From Legionella oakridgensis ATCC 33761 = DSM 21215 (GTDB lineage: Bacteria > Pseudomonadota > Gammaproteobacteria > Legionellales > Legionellaceae): DNA of 64,000 bases. Shown here one piece after another: positions 35,936 through 45,109 of the stretch. Position numbers and translations under genes: made by a program. The stretch is taken from positions 248,001 to 312,000 of the forward strand of contig NZ_CP004006.1 in NCBI RefSeq assembly GCF_000512355.1, given 5' to 3'. The first letter of the stretch is position 1, and each line of letters begins with the position of its first letter. The notes under the pieces were generated by a model. The model was not told where the DNA came from and searched no databases. It saw only the letters and a program-made list of their open reading frames with translations.

Positions 35936-36640
35936 TTAAGCGCTTTTAAAATGCATCGATGCAGGAGTTGCTTCCTGAAGTTCTGATGATATTTCTGGTG
36001 TCTTAAATGCTCGAAGTGCAGTATGCAGGGCTGATTGTTCTTGCGACCAGAAACGATTTAATTCATCTAGCACAGCATCCTGATCTTCTGCATTGTGAAG
36101 GCGGCCAAAATCGGCTGAGAGCTTGTCGCTGATTTTTTCCATTAGGGCTCGTCTTGTTCCCCATGTTTGCGAAGCCCTGGCATGTTGTTCATCGGAGAGA
36201 TTAAGAGTCATGGTTTCTTCAACCACACGGCTGACAGTACGGATTAATGCACTTACTTTTTCCCGATCACCCTCAAGGTGATTGATGTCTTGCAGTAAGG
36301 CTAGAATGTTTTCTTGCGCAGCACTGCATGCCTGACTCATCTGATATCGTTTATAGATAAGTGGAATAATGACAACCGTATGCGACAGCACAAATCCAAC
36401 AAAACTTCCTGCCATGCTGTATAAGGCAGATCCTAAACCAAAACCACTGTCAGCCAAGTTATACCCCATATAGGCGCCTGCACCCGTGGCGGCAATAATG
36501 ACCCCTCGCTCAATGAGCTGACGGGTGGTATAACGATGACGGCCGGAGGCAAGAAGTTCACCCACACGAGACCAGTCCACAAGATGATGAAAACGTGCCG
36601 TTAAAGCATTTGCTGTTTCTGTAGGGAAAAAACCGGGCAT
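35936..36640 (-). CDS. Hypothetical membrane protein with helical C-terminal domain
   Basis: A 234-residue protein. Two hydrophobic helices ('GVIIAATGAGAYMGYNLADS' and 'SFVGFVLSHTVVIIPLIY', about residues 48-100) with glycine-zipper spacing are followed by a ~130-residue helical, charged domain. The ATG at 36640 is preceded by GGAG at a good distance and is preferred to one at 36694. It is divergent from the large CX5R protein gene. No family recognised; the layout resembles membrane-anchored Legionella effectors. Confidence 0.55.
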   Translation of the reverse strand: MPGFFPTETANALTARFHHLVDWSRVGELLASGRHRYTTRQLIERGVIIAATGAGAYMGYNLADSGFGLGSALYSMAGSFVGFVLSHTVVIIPLIYKRYQMSQACSAAQENILALLQDINHLEGDREKVSALIRTVSRVVEETMTLNLSDEQHARASQTWGTRRALMEKISDKLSADFGRLHNAEDQDAVLDELNRFWSQEQSALHTALRAFKTPEISSELQEATPASMHFKSA

Positions 36641-36880
36641 GCTATAGACTCCATGTAAAACTATTATTCTAGCTGGGTTGTAATGATGCAGCAACTGTTA
36701 ATAAATCAAAAGAATAAAAAACAAGGAAAACCCGCTCATTTCAATCTTATGAAAAAAGAAATATTACTTTTGTCCGAATGTATTTATACTTAGTCTGGTT
36801 TTGCAAATAAAATAAATGATTTGTCTATAATTTGAAAAGTATAAGCAAAATCTGTATATAGATATAGAGGATAAAAAACA

Positions 36881-39289
36881 ATGCCGTTGAGACAAACACA
36901 AGCAAAGCGTCTTTATGGCCTTATTCGTGGCATGGAGATACACAACGTAGTAGAAGTTGGGAGACGCCGGTGGCAGATTGATGCCCCTTTGGGAGCGGTA
37001 GCTAACTTTGATGGTTTGCAACAAAGATTGCTCGATATCCGTAAAGCTAGTCTTGACCGCAAATCTATGATTGTGGATTTTGATGGTAAACCAGTCAGAG
37101 TTTTCCCGGATACACCAGGTCAAAATATCAATAGTGATGTCAATGATATCTATGCTCGTGGTATTGATTCAGCACGAGCAGTAACCGAAATTTTGCGATT
37201 AGTACCAGCAGGTATTTCTATAAGCCGTATGGGCGATTTGGGAATAGAGCATCCAGCTAAACGAGTGCTTGTAGAATTAATTGAGCGATTTCAGAGAAAT
37301 ATGGCACATCATGAATCAAAGGGTGATGCAGGATTAAAAAATGCCAAAGAGGAGTTACAACGGTTTAATGGGGCATTATCGGATTTGTTAGTCAGGCATG
37401 GTATTGTAGAACAACGTGAGCAGGCCAATAATGCCATTGGTTTTGTCCGCGATTTTTTATGGAAAAGGGATTTGTGCACGGCCAGTTGTGTGCTTGATGG
37501 CAACATGCTGCGTTATGCTGAACCTATGACGTTTCATGGAGGGGATTCGCAATTATGGGACGGTGAGCAACCCTGGAAAAGAAAACTGGCAAGCTCTGTT
37601 GGTGCCGGTTGGTTAGAGCCGTTTTTTAAAGCACATCTTGCTGATTTGCAACGATTGTCTCCCACTTCCATGTCACGTTTTACGCCTAATCCTGCCAATG
37701 CATTTGACTGCACTGATTTTATGGTGAGTGCTGATGAAGTAGCGCAGATGAGTCATCATGTAAGAACGGCAATTGCTGAACCTTTAGCGGTTGGTTCAAC
37801 CAAAAGCCGTTTACCAATTACCATCTGGAATCACCGGCAATTGCTGGCAAAAGAGCGGCTAGAGGCAGGTGTAAATGCGTTTATGGAAAAATGGGGAGCG
37901 CTTTATCAAGAGGGTGTCATTCCTTTTACCGTTCTTCATCAAACATTAATTGGCGATGAAGTGACATTTTCACCGGATCAGCAAAAATCAAAAGCGTCCA
38001 AACTTCATGGCAGTGTGATTGATTCTAAAGAAACAGCCAATGCAGCGATGCGTACCTGGTTAGCAGCGCATCAGATTATTAGAAATAAAGCGGATGGGCG
38101 GATTGAAATTTATCCTAAATCAGAATCACGTCCTGTGCCCGATGGATGGCAAGAAGTTAAAGTCGATCTGCTGGAAACCAATAACGGCATTAATATGTGG
38201 AGTGCAAGAACCCGCGTACGAAATCATGACGTTAATCATGCTCGGCAATTAATTGGTACTGCCGCAGAAGTATTAACCAGAGCACAACCGCAGCCACCGA
38301 ATCAGGATCTTAACACGATTGTTCGCTTTTTAAACTCATCTGATCATTCTTTCATAACTCCGTATAAATTTCGAGGTCCAGCGGTTAAAGAGGCGATGGT
38401 TCGCTTAACTGCAGAATTAAGAAAAGAAGATGGAGCGTTTCGTCATTTGCCAAAAGAAACTAGAGAAAGTCTGGCTCTGAGCATGCAGGCGGCGGTTGAA
38501 TTAAAATGTACTGTTCATGAAACCTGGGCAGGGTCATTCAGGCGGAATGTTGACAATTTTACCCGTGATTATTTTCGCAAAGTACCGGTGATAGGGCATT
38601 TAGCGGATTGGGTAGTTCGAGGAGCAATGACATTGGTAGGATTAGGACTTAAACTGGTTACAGGTATTTTTAGCCTCCCTCAAATGTTGAAACACCGTGG
38701 CGAAAGGAAGTCGGTTTATAAGGCGGCCTACGAAGGAATACTGGCTGAAAATTTGGGGCAGTTGCAGGGTGGTTGTATGAGTTCTGCCGACAGGGCTTTG
38801 GAAATGGCAGAACAGCGGGTTGCGATGAGAAAGCAATTCGCTGCAGAAGGCAAAATTGTCAGTTACAATGATAGCCAAGAAGAAAAAAGAGCATTTCTGT
38901 CCACTTATGGCCGAACAAAAACCAAACATGATCAGGTTGAAATGGCCACAGGGACTGCCGGTACCAATGATGGTGAAACACGAGGCATGGTTGGCGGTGA
39001 TTGTTTGATGTCTTCACTAGAAACCGAAGCTGAGCAAAAGCAAGCAAAATTGTTAGCTGGATTAAGAAAAGGTGATTATGATGAGACAATGACTACTGCT
39101 AGATATCAATCCAGCCTACCTGTTGGTGAACGCCCTCGTGGGGAGGTTTCAGAATATGGTAGTGATGCTCCTAAACGCTTAAAGCAGCCTCTTTTAACAG
39201 CGGTTGATTATTCTTCTAGCGAATCTTTAAGTAATCGCTCTCCTGCTTCTTCGTTAAATGATGAAGAAGAACGTCATTTTAAGTTATGA
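36881..39289 (+). CDS. SidF-like CX5R phosphatase candidate, probable effector
   Basis: An 802-residue protein without a signal peptide. 'CMSSADR' (Cys632-Arg638) fits the C-x5-R active site of protein-tyrosine-like and phosphoinositide phosphatases, and the downstream 'HDQVEMATGTAGTNDGETRG' parallels the segment after the active site in SidF-type enzymes. Upstream, 'VDLLETNNGINMWSARTRVR' and 'FTVLHQTLIGDEVTF' also recall that family. A hydrophobic stretch at about 560-600 ('LADWVVRGAMTLVGLGLKLV') may bind a membrane. The tail '...SLNDEEERHFKL' has the E-block and terminal hydrophobic residue typical of Dot/Icm substrates. SidF hydrolyses PI(3,4)P2 and PI(3,4,5)P3; activity here is inferred, and the basic residues usual in CKSGKDR are replaced. 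Confidence 0.55.
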   Translation: MPLRQTQAKRLYGLIRGMEIHNVVEVGRRRWQIDAPLGAVANFDGLQQRLLDIRKASLDRKSMIVDFDGKPVRVFPDTPGQNINSDVNDIYARGIDSARAVTEILRLVPAGISISRMGDLGIEHPAKRVLVELIERFQRNMAHHESKGDAGLKNAKEELQRFNGALSDLLVRHGIVEQREQANNAIGFVRDFLWKRDLCTASCVLDGNMLRYAEPMTFHGGDSQLWDGEQPWKRKLASSVGAGWLEPFFKAHLADLQRLSPTSMSRFTPNPANAFDCTDFMVSADEVAQMSHHVRTAIAEPLAVGSTKSRLPITIWNHRQLLAKERLEAGVNAFMEKWGALYQEGVIPFTVLHQTLIGDEVTFSPDQQKSKASKLHGSVIDSKETANAAMRTWLAAHQIIRNKADGRIEIYPKSESRPVPDGWQEVKVDLLETNNGINMWSARTRVRNHDVNHARQLIGTAAEVLTRAQPQPPNQDLNTIVRFLNSSDHSFITPYKFRGPAVKEAMVRLTAELRKEDGAFRHLPKETRESLALSMQAAVELKCTVHETWAGSFRRNVDNFTRDYFRKVPVIGHLADWVVRGAMTLVGLGLKLVTGIFSLPQMLKHRGERKSVYKAAYEGILAENLGQLQGGCMSSADRALEMAEQRVAMRKQFAAEGKIVSYNDSQEEKRAFLSTYGRTKTKHDQVEMATGTAGTNDGETRGMVGGDCLMSSLETEAEQKQAKLLAGLRKGDYDETMTTARYQSSLPVGERPRGEVSEYGSDAPKRLKQPLLTAVDYSSSESLSNRSPASSLNDEEERHFKL

Positions 39290-39295
39290 TAATAT

Positions 39296-40435
39296 TTATA
39301 GAAAATTAAGACTTTCAAGCAAAACGAAGAATAACACCAGAACAATAAAAATTCTTACATACAAATAACGTTGCGCTTTTTTAATGTCGTGAGCGGCCAT
39401 GATTCTTAACTCCCTTGATTTATGATAGAAGTGGCTAAATAGCATCTTGCTATCGTTATTGATGATCTTTCCTTGCTGATTAAACTGATAAGGAAGAGTT
39501 TTCTGAAAAAATGGTTGTCCATAGTCTACAAGTAACTGTTCACCACAGGCGATGTCTCGGTTTGTTGAATAAACAACGAGTTCTATGCCATTAAGATAAT
39601 AAGGCATTGAGGTTATGTTAGCGGCTAACGCTTCTGGGTTGGCAGCAGGATGCGTAGCTGCAGCATGATTAATAAATCGAGTTATATTTCCATATTGGCG
39701 TGCATCAATATCCATGTTGAGGCAGTCTTTTTCATGTTCAAAAACATAAGCCATGTTGCCACGGTTAATCATTTTTTTGATGCCACAATAGATAAATAAG
39801 TGTTCATTTTTTTTAATGACCGTTCTACTGAATACACCAAAACCAATCATTGGACTTATATAGCGTAATTCAAGTCGTCGCAAATCAACGGGTGTTTTTA
39901 ATAATTCAAGAGCTTGGGGCTGTTGATAAAACAGGGCATCGCCATTAACCTGCGCGGGAAGGTCATGAATGGTAAATTGGTCGTTTATAACAACCTCTTC
40001 TATAAATTTAAATGGATAATGATGCAAATGGCTAATCAATCCTTCAAATTGCTTAATCGTTACTAATTCTTCTGCAGGTCGATGGGAATGAATTGAAAAA
40101 TACATCGCTCTAGTGTTTTGTGCATAATGAAAGTGGGGCGATGGATTGATTTTAAATTGGGCGGTCAGAGGATTATCTGCGTGAATAAGTGTCGCATATA
40201 CTCTTATCCCTGCTTGCAATAAACCTTCTATATCATCGTATTCATAATGAAAGAAATCATCCTGTCTTGGGATAGGTACAGCGCTAAACAATGGATGGCT
40301 AAATTCTGATAAATGAAATAATTGCTCTAACTTGATTTCAAGCTTTTCATCAAGCGTGCAGGTTGAGGTGGTGATGTCAATCATCGCCTGCCGATATTGC
40401 AATTGGGGATTATGATTGGTAAGTATAAGACGCAC
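39296..40435 (-). CDS. SET-domain protein with C-terminal membrane anchor
   Basis: A 379-residue protein. Residues ~190-306 form a SET methyltransferase domain: 'ISPMIGFGVFSRTVIKKNEH' (the G-x-G S-adenosylmethionine strand), 'DARQYGNITRFINHAA' (the R-F-I-N-H motif at 253-257) and 'VVYSTNRDIACGEQLLVDYG' (closing E/D-Y-G at 304-306). SET enzymes methylate lysines in histones and other proteins; the domain is eukaryote-like, and Legionella RomA/LegAS4 is the known example. Here there are no ankyrin repeats. Instead the N-terminal half is unassigned and a single helix ('VRIFIVLVLFFVLLESLNFL') closes the protein, suggesting a tail-anchored enzyme. It converges with the CX5R gene, stop to stop six bases apart. 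Confidence 0.75.
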   Translation of the reverse strand: MRLILTNHNPQLQYRQAMIDITTSTCTLDEKLEIKLEQLFHLSEFSHPLFSAVPIPRQDDFFHYEYDDIEGLLQAGIRVYATLIHADNPLTAQFKINPSPHFHYAQNTRAMYFSIHSHRPAEELVTIKQFEGLISHLHHYPFKFIEEVVINDQFTIHDLPAQVNGDALFYQQPQALELLKTPVDLRRLELRYISPMIGFGVFSRTVIKKNEHLFIYCGIKKMINRGNMAYVFEHEKDCLNMDIDARQYGNITRFINHAAATHPAANPEALAANITSMPYYLNGIELVVYSTNRDIACGEQLLVDYGQPFFQKTLPYQFNQQGKIINNDSKMLFSHFYHKSRELRIMAAHDIKKAQRYLYVRIFIVLVLFFVLLESLNFL

Positions 40436-40582
40436 TAATTTTCCAATTTTTCTTATAAGCTGGTTTTTCTAATCAATTTGGAAAGGCCAGCTACCCATAA
40501 TAGGTGATAGGGGCATATTAAGCCTCTTTTGCTAAAGGGGTCACTATACAAGCTTCTTACTCATGTTAATTTAACCATTGAT

Positions 40583-41971
40583 TTAAGAGATATTCAAACG
40601 CTTGTCGTGCTGATTGGAGTGAGATCGAATCGGATGACTGGGAGAATGCAGATCATCACAATGCGCTGCATTTTCAATGATGGTATATGTTAAATTTGGA
40701 TTGGTATTATTGCCATTTTTCTCAGTCATTGACAATGTTGACCAGGGATCATTGGAGCCGTTGGTAAAGTAAATGTTTGATGTTGAGAGCTTCATTAAAG
40801 GCAAATAAAAAAGTTCATTCGTGTAGTCTGTATTCACTGGTGTATCGATGCCAAAGAGTCGCAAGCAGATATTTCGGTGATAGTCATTGTTAATTAAAGC
40901 GGAACGTGAGGAGTGCATGCGATCAGGATTGGCATTTTGCCAATAACCATATTCTTTGCAGGATTGATAAAACCATTGGCGAAGTCCAAGTCCTTTACTG
41001 TAATCCTCCGGGTTTTCGCTCATGGCCCCTTCGGCGGTTAATTCCAGCGCGGTGATGTCCCATCTTGCAAAAAGCGTTCTGGCAAAATGAGCATAACCTT
41101 CGAGGGCAGTATTGTTGTTTGCTAAAGAAGAGCAAAATTCATCATGCATACCATATTGTACCGCGGCAGCTGCCGTATCGGCGACAAGATAAAGAAAATC
41201 AATGTCATCATGCACCTCTTCCGCGTTAAATAGGGTCTTGATGGCAGCAATCCGGTTTTTATCTGCATTGGCCAATGCTTCTTCAATGTCACTGACAGCC
41301 AGGCGAATCTTGGCCGCACAGTCTGGTCCAGCCACCGAAGCGACATGAGCATCGTATTCGTAAAAATCTTCTTTTGCCATCACAGGTGCTGATGAGGCCA
41401 GAGCTCCTACGATCAGCTCAGGATAACGCATGCGGTAATAAGCGGACAGTGAGCCTGGATAAGAACCGCCAAAGGCAATCCATTTTCCTGTCCAGTGATT
41501 GCGTGCGCTTATGGTTCGTTGAAAGTTCGCCAAATCTTGTAAGGCTGCAGTCGTTGTTAAACTCAGCAAATGGTCGGTAGTCAAAGTGGCATAAGGTTGG
41601 CTTTTACCATAAAAGCGATGTTCCAAAGCAACCAATTTGGCATGAAATGTTTGCGCATAATCTCTGATGGCACCGCTTAATGCTTTGGGAGAACAGGCGG
41701 CTTCTCCGCAAATATAAAAAAAGACCGGGGAATCCTTGGATGGTCCATAAGTTTCATCAAGATAATAGCGTTGTACAAAAGTACCGACTGCGGGATGTTC
41801 GTGATCAATCCATTGCTCAAAATGAGCAGTTTTTATTGATGTAGGTAGAAGATAGGATTTTTGTTTTTCTAAATATCGTTGATGATAAAATTCCAAAGGT
41901 CCTGCCACATTTACTTGGGTGAATAACATCAGCAAAATGGCGGTTAGGAGTCTTTTTATGTTCTTATCCAT
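40583..41971 (-). CDS. Serine carboxypeptidase, peptidase family S28
   Basis: A 462-residue exported peptidase with signal peptide ('LLTAILLMLFTQVNVAG'). 'VALEHRFYGKSQPY' and 'IAFGGSYPGSLSAYYR' (nucleophile Ser170 in G-G-S-Y-P-G) are diagnostic for S28, the family of lysosomal Pro-X carboxypeptidase and dipeptidyl-peptidase II. The acid and base lie in 'TNGSNDPWS' and 'ENAAHCDDLHSP' near the C-terminus. It removes residues after proline from peptides. S28 is mainly eukaryotic. In Legionella an exported form would act in the periplasm or, via type II secretion, outside the cell. Confidence 0.9.
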   Translation of the reverse strand: MDKNIKRLLTAILLMLFTQVNVAGPLEFYHQRYLEKQKSYLLPTSIKTAHFEQWIDHEHPAVGTFVQRYYLDETYGPSKDSPVFFYICGEAACSPKALSGAIRDYAQTFHAKLVALEHRFYGKSQPYATLTTDHLLSLTTTAALQDLANFQRTISARNHWTGKWIAFGGSYPGSLSAYYRMRYPELIVGALASSAPVMAKEDFYEYDAHVASVAGPDCAAKIRLAVSDIEEALANADKNRIAAIKTLFNAEEVHDDIDFLYLVADTAAAAVQYGMHDEFCSSLANNNTALEGYAHFARTLFARWDITALELTAEGAMSENPEDYSKGLGLRQWFYQSCKEYGYWQNANPDRMHSSRSALINNDYHRNICLRLFGIDTPVNTDYTNELFYLPLMKLSTSNIYFTNGSNDPWSTLSMTEKNGNNTNPNLTYTIIENAAHCDDLHSPSHPIRSHSNQHDKRLNIS

Positions 41972-42046
41972 GGCAAAAGTTTTTTGATTTTAAGATAATC
42001 CTAACCAATTCATCCTAAGTGTACAATTCTAAAAGTACTTTCTGGC

Positions 42047-43021
42047 TCATAGGCGCTTGCGGTTATGAGGGCTGAAATAATTAATGTCTGGGCCCACGGG
42101 TATGATTTGGTTGGGATTAATCATGGTATGGCTATAATAATAATGTCGTTTGATGTGACTAAAATTGACCGTTTTTGCCACACCCGGCCATTGGTAGAGC
42201 TCGCGAACATAATGAGAAATATTGGGATAATCTTCAAGACGTTGCTTATTGCATTTGAAATGACCATGATAAACTGCATCAAAACGAATCAGCGTGGTGA
42301 ACAATCGCCAATCGGCTTCGGTGATTCTTTCGCCAACCAGATAGCGGTGGTGGGCCAGGATGGTTTCAATAAATTCAAGGGCATCGAATAACGTTTGATA
42401 TGCTTTTTCATAGGCGATTTGTGTGGTAGCAAATCCGCAGCGATAAACACCATTATTAATATGTTCATAGACAAAATCATTAATTTTGTCGATGGAGTCT
42501 TTTAATTCATGCGGATAATAATCATCTTGGTTGCCGGTGATGGAATTAAAAGCTTGATTCAATATACGAATAATATCTGCAGATTCATTATTAACAATTT
42601 GTTTGGTCTTTTTATCCCAGAGCACGGGAACGGTGACACGGCCAGTGTATTCGGGATCATGAGCGGTATATAGTTCGTGCAAATAATCGTAATGATTAAT
42701 TGCATCTCCCGTACTGCCTTCATGGATTTGAAATGTCCATCCATGTTCCAGCATGTCAGGGCTCACGACGGATACCGATATATGATCTTCAAGCGCTTTT
42801 AAGGTCCGGAAAATCAGCGTTCGGTGAGCCCAGGGGCATGCCAATGAAACATATAAATGATAACGGCCACTTTCTGCTTTAAAGCCTTTCCCGTCAGGGC
42901 CTGGGCTACCATCTTCTGTAATTTGGTGGTGAATTTTTGCTTTTTCTCGTTTGAATTCACCTTTATGAGATTTTGTATCATACCACTCATCAACCCATTT
43001 CCCTTTAAGCAGCAAGCCCAT
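42047..43021 (-). CDS. Glutathionyl-hydroquinone reductase (Xi-class GST, YqjG/ECM4 type)
   Basis: A 324-residue cytosolic enzyme. 'RYHLYVSLACPWAHRTLIFR' contains the catalytic Cys in C-P-W-A-H, the hallmark of the Xi class; 'GRVTVPVLWDKKTKQIVNNE' is the glutathione-binding region, and the helical C-terminal domain shows 'GERITEADWRLFTTLIRFDAVY'-type sequence and 'FKCNKQRLEDYPN'. It reduces glutathionyl-(hydro)quinones using glutathione. Length and motifs are as usual for the family. Transcribed alone, divergent from the ELM1-like gene. Confidence 0.93.
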   Translation of the reverse strand: MGLLLKGKWVDEWYDTKSHKGEFKREKAKIHHQITEDGSPGPDGKGFKAESGRYHLYVSLACPWAHRTLIFRTLKALEDHISVSVVSPDMLEHGWTFQIHEGSTGDAINHYDYLHELYTAHDPEYTGRVTVPVLWDKKTKQIVNNESADIIRILNQAFNSITGNQDDYYPHELKDSIDKINDFVYEHINNGVYRCGFATTQIAYEKAYQTLFDALEFIETILAHHRYLVGERITEADWRLFTTLIRFDAVYHGHFKCNKQRLEDYPNISHYVRELYQWPGVAKTVNFSHIKRHYYYSHTMINPNQIIPVGPDINYFSPHNRKRL

Positions 43022-43191
43022 GATGCTCTCCCTAAATTTCTCGTCTTTTTTATTTGTCGTTAAACAGGAATTTTTTATTCTTGAATACTTCCAATTTAGT
43101 TAAAAACTCCGGTAATGCAAATGTGATTATTCTTCCTTTGTTGATGTTTTTGCGATAAAATTGTGCAATTTGCATAAAATTACTTGTAATC

Positions 43192-44388
43192 ATGAAAATC
43201 ATTAAATTAACCAATAAAGAATTTACGGGTGATAACAATCAATCACAAGGCATCTTGTTGGCTCTTCTGGCACGGAAGATTGAAATGGAGCATTCAGCGA
43301 TTGAAGAAACGGAATTAAGTATCGATACACTAACCCCGGATGCTATCGTATTAGCCGCAGGTGATCATGGTTTAGAGCAGACTATCCGTATTAAGGAGCG
43401 ATTTCCAGACGTGCGTGTGGTTTGGTCAGGTCATCAATTTTTTGAAATATTAAATCATATGGCGGTGTGGCCTGATGTAGTGGCTTTGCCTAAAACGGCG
43501 GTCACTGTCGAACAAGCCGCATACATTCGAATGCATACTCATCTGGAATTGACTCAAGGAGTTGCGCATTGCGTCAACGACGAAACTGTCGCGGCTGATT
43601 TTTCCCAATTTAAAGGAGAGTTGCCAAGAGATTACACCACCTGTATTGGTATTGTTCTTGCTGGGGATGCCCCAACTGCTGCGGGTAAAATGCGCTGTTT
43701 TACTCCGGAAGATGCGAGAGAACAAGCCAAACGAATCGTCTCTCATATAAAATCCAATGGATTATGGCATGAGCATACAGCGGTCATGGTGACGAATGGA
43801 CCAAGAACGGGTAAGCATAATCCTGTAACGGGCGAGCTGCTTGTACCTGATCCTCATCGTACGCATGCTCTGGATGCAAGTTCGGCGGCATTTCTTGCTG
43901 AGTTAAGTGCACAATTGCCAGGGGTCAAAATCCATTTTTATGATTTTCAGTTTGACGCTTTAAAAGAGGGGCCAAGCGCCTATAAACCCATGATGCACCT
44001 GGTTGTCAACAGTAGGCAAGGCATCTGGTATGTTCCCTCCGAGTCAACGTCGATGGTAACAGAAAGTAGTTATCTGGCAGAAAAAGGGGTGCAAATCATG
44101 GTTTATCATCCAGGCAGTGAAAATGATAGTCATCTAAGGCATGCCCTCGATTATATTAGGCTGGGAATTGTAGCGGATATTGCTCCAATCCTCCCTACGT
44201 TAGCGCTAATGCCGGTGAACGAGCAAACAGCAGCGTCTCAAATCGCACAAACAATGATCGCTCGCTGGTCAAAATTGGCCATAAAGCCTTATTTATCATT
44301 AACGACCTTTGGCAGTCCCGCCGCGCAGGACGATTCTATTTCCCTGGATGATAAGGCCAGAAACAGTGCATCGGTTTTAACGTCCTAA
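43192..44388 (+). CDS. ELM1-like (DUF1022/Mito_fiss_Elm1) GT-B-type protein
   Basis: A 398-residue cytosolic protein. It begins 'KEFTGDNNQSQGILLALLAR', the G-x-x-N-Q motif of ELM1-like proteins. Later come 'IGIVLAGDAPTAAGKMRCFT', 'AVMVTNGPRTGKHNP' (like the 'sR-R-T' motif) and 'WYVPSESTSMVTESSYLAEK', which matches the 'D/E-S-x-S-M-x-S/T-E' motif near the end. The family occurs in plants (mitochondrial fission factor ELM1) and bacteria and has a glycosyltransferase GT-B-like fold; its bacterial role is unknown. Family call is moderate. Confidence 0.55.
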   Translation: MKIIKLTNKEFTGDNNQSQGILLALLARKIEMEHSAIEETELSIDTLTPDAIVLAAGDHGLEQTIRIKERFPDVRVVWSGHQFFEILNHMAVWPDVVALPKTAVTVEQAAYIRMHTHLELTQGVAHCVNDETVAADFSQFKGELPRDYTTCIGIVLAGDAPTAAGKMRCFTPEDAREQAKRIVSHIKSNGLWHEHTAVMVTNGPRTGKHNPVTGELLVPDPHRTHALDASSAAFLAELSAQLPGVKIHFYDFQFDALKEGPSAYKPMMHLVVNSRQGIWYVPSESTSMVTESSYLAEKGVQIMVYHPGSENDSHLRHALDYIRLGIVADIAPILPTLALMPVNEQTAASQIAQTMIARWSKLAIKPYLSLTTFGSPAAQDDSISLDDKARNSASVLTS

Positions 44389-44423
44389 ATACCAGATTAA
44401 GTAACAGATGAGGAATGGAAATC

Positions 44424-45047
44424 TCAGTCAAAGGCGGTTAATTGCGCATGACAGGCGAGATCATATAAACGAGCCAGTTGATTTGCCGTGACGCGTTCTG
44501 TTGATAAACTCGGAAGACGGTTTATATCAAAAAAATCTATTTCCGAAATTTCCAGATTCTCTTTTGCTTCCCCAGAAAGGATTTCACAATAAAAAAAGCA
44601 CTTATAAGTATGAGGCCATTGCGGGGGATGATCGTGTTTTAACTTATCCCATAAAGCAAGCAAACGTTTTGCAGATACTTCAAACCCCGTTTCTTCCCTG
44701 GTTTCCCTGACAGCGACTTCAGAGGGTGATTCATTGACGTCTGCCCATCCACCAGGCAATGCCCATAGTCCATCGGCTTTTTCCCTGACCAGCAGTAATT
44801 TATTATGTTGGAGAATAAAAGCACGCACATCTATTTTAGGGGTGGCGTAACCTTTTTGTAAGGAAAATATATGTTTAATATCTTCCAGGGGTTTGTCAGC
44901 ACAATGGGCAGCCAATTCCGTTATAATTTCCCCAAGTCTTACATAGCGCTGTTTATCAAAATCATTTTCTGTGTATGCCAGACCAGTCTGTGATATTGCT
45001 TGGATTTCTGAAATCCATTTTAGCCATTGGTTATTGTGAGCGGTCAT
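44424..45047 (-). CDS. Nudix hydrolase with N-terminal accessory domain
   Basis: A 207-residue enzyme. A complete Nudix box is present: 'GGWADVNESPSEVAVRETRE' continued by 'ETGFE' (G-x5-E-x7-R-E-x-x-E-E-x-G). The N-terminal ~65 residues ('LKWISEIQAISQTGLAYTEN', 'FDKQRYVRLGEIITELAAH') match the helical extension of the ADP-ribose/NADH pyrophosphatase-like subgroup. It would hydrolyse nucleoside diphosphates linked to another moiety in the cytoplasm. ATG at 45047 fits the family N-terminus; a frame start at 45086 would add 13 residues. It follows lbtC in the same direction, 63 bases away, and may share its transcript. Confidence 0.88.
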   Translation of the reverse strand: MTAHNNQWLKWISEIQAISQTGLAYTENDFDKQRYVRLGEIITELAAHCADKPLEDIKHIFSLQKGYATPKIDVRAFILQHNKLLLVREKADGLWALPGGWADVNESPSEVAVRETREETGFEVSAKRLLALWDKLKHDHPPQWPHTYKCFFYCEILSGEAKENLEISEIDFFDINRLPSLSTERVTANQLARLYDLACHAQLTAFD

Positions 45048-45109
45048 AGTGTCCTGCTGTTTTAAGTGCCACATAAGATATAACATGAATTTGTTATTTT
45101 TTCAGCCGT

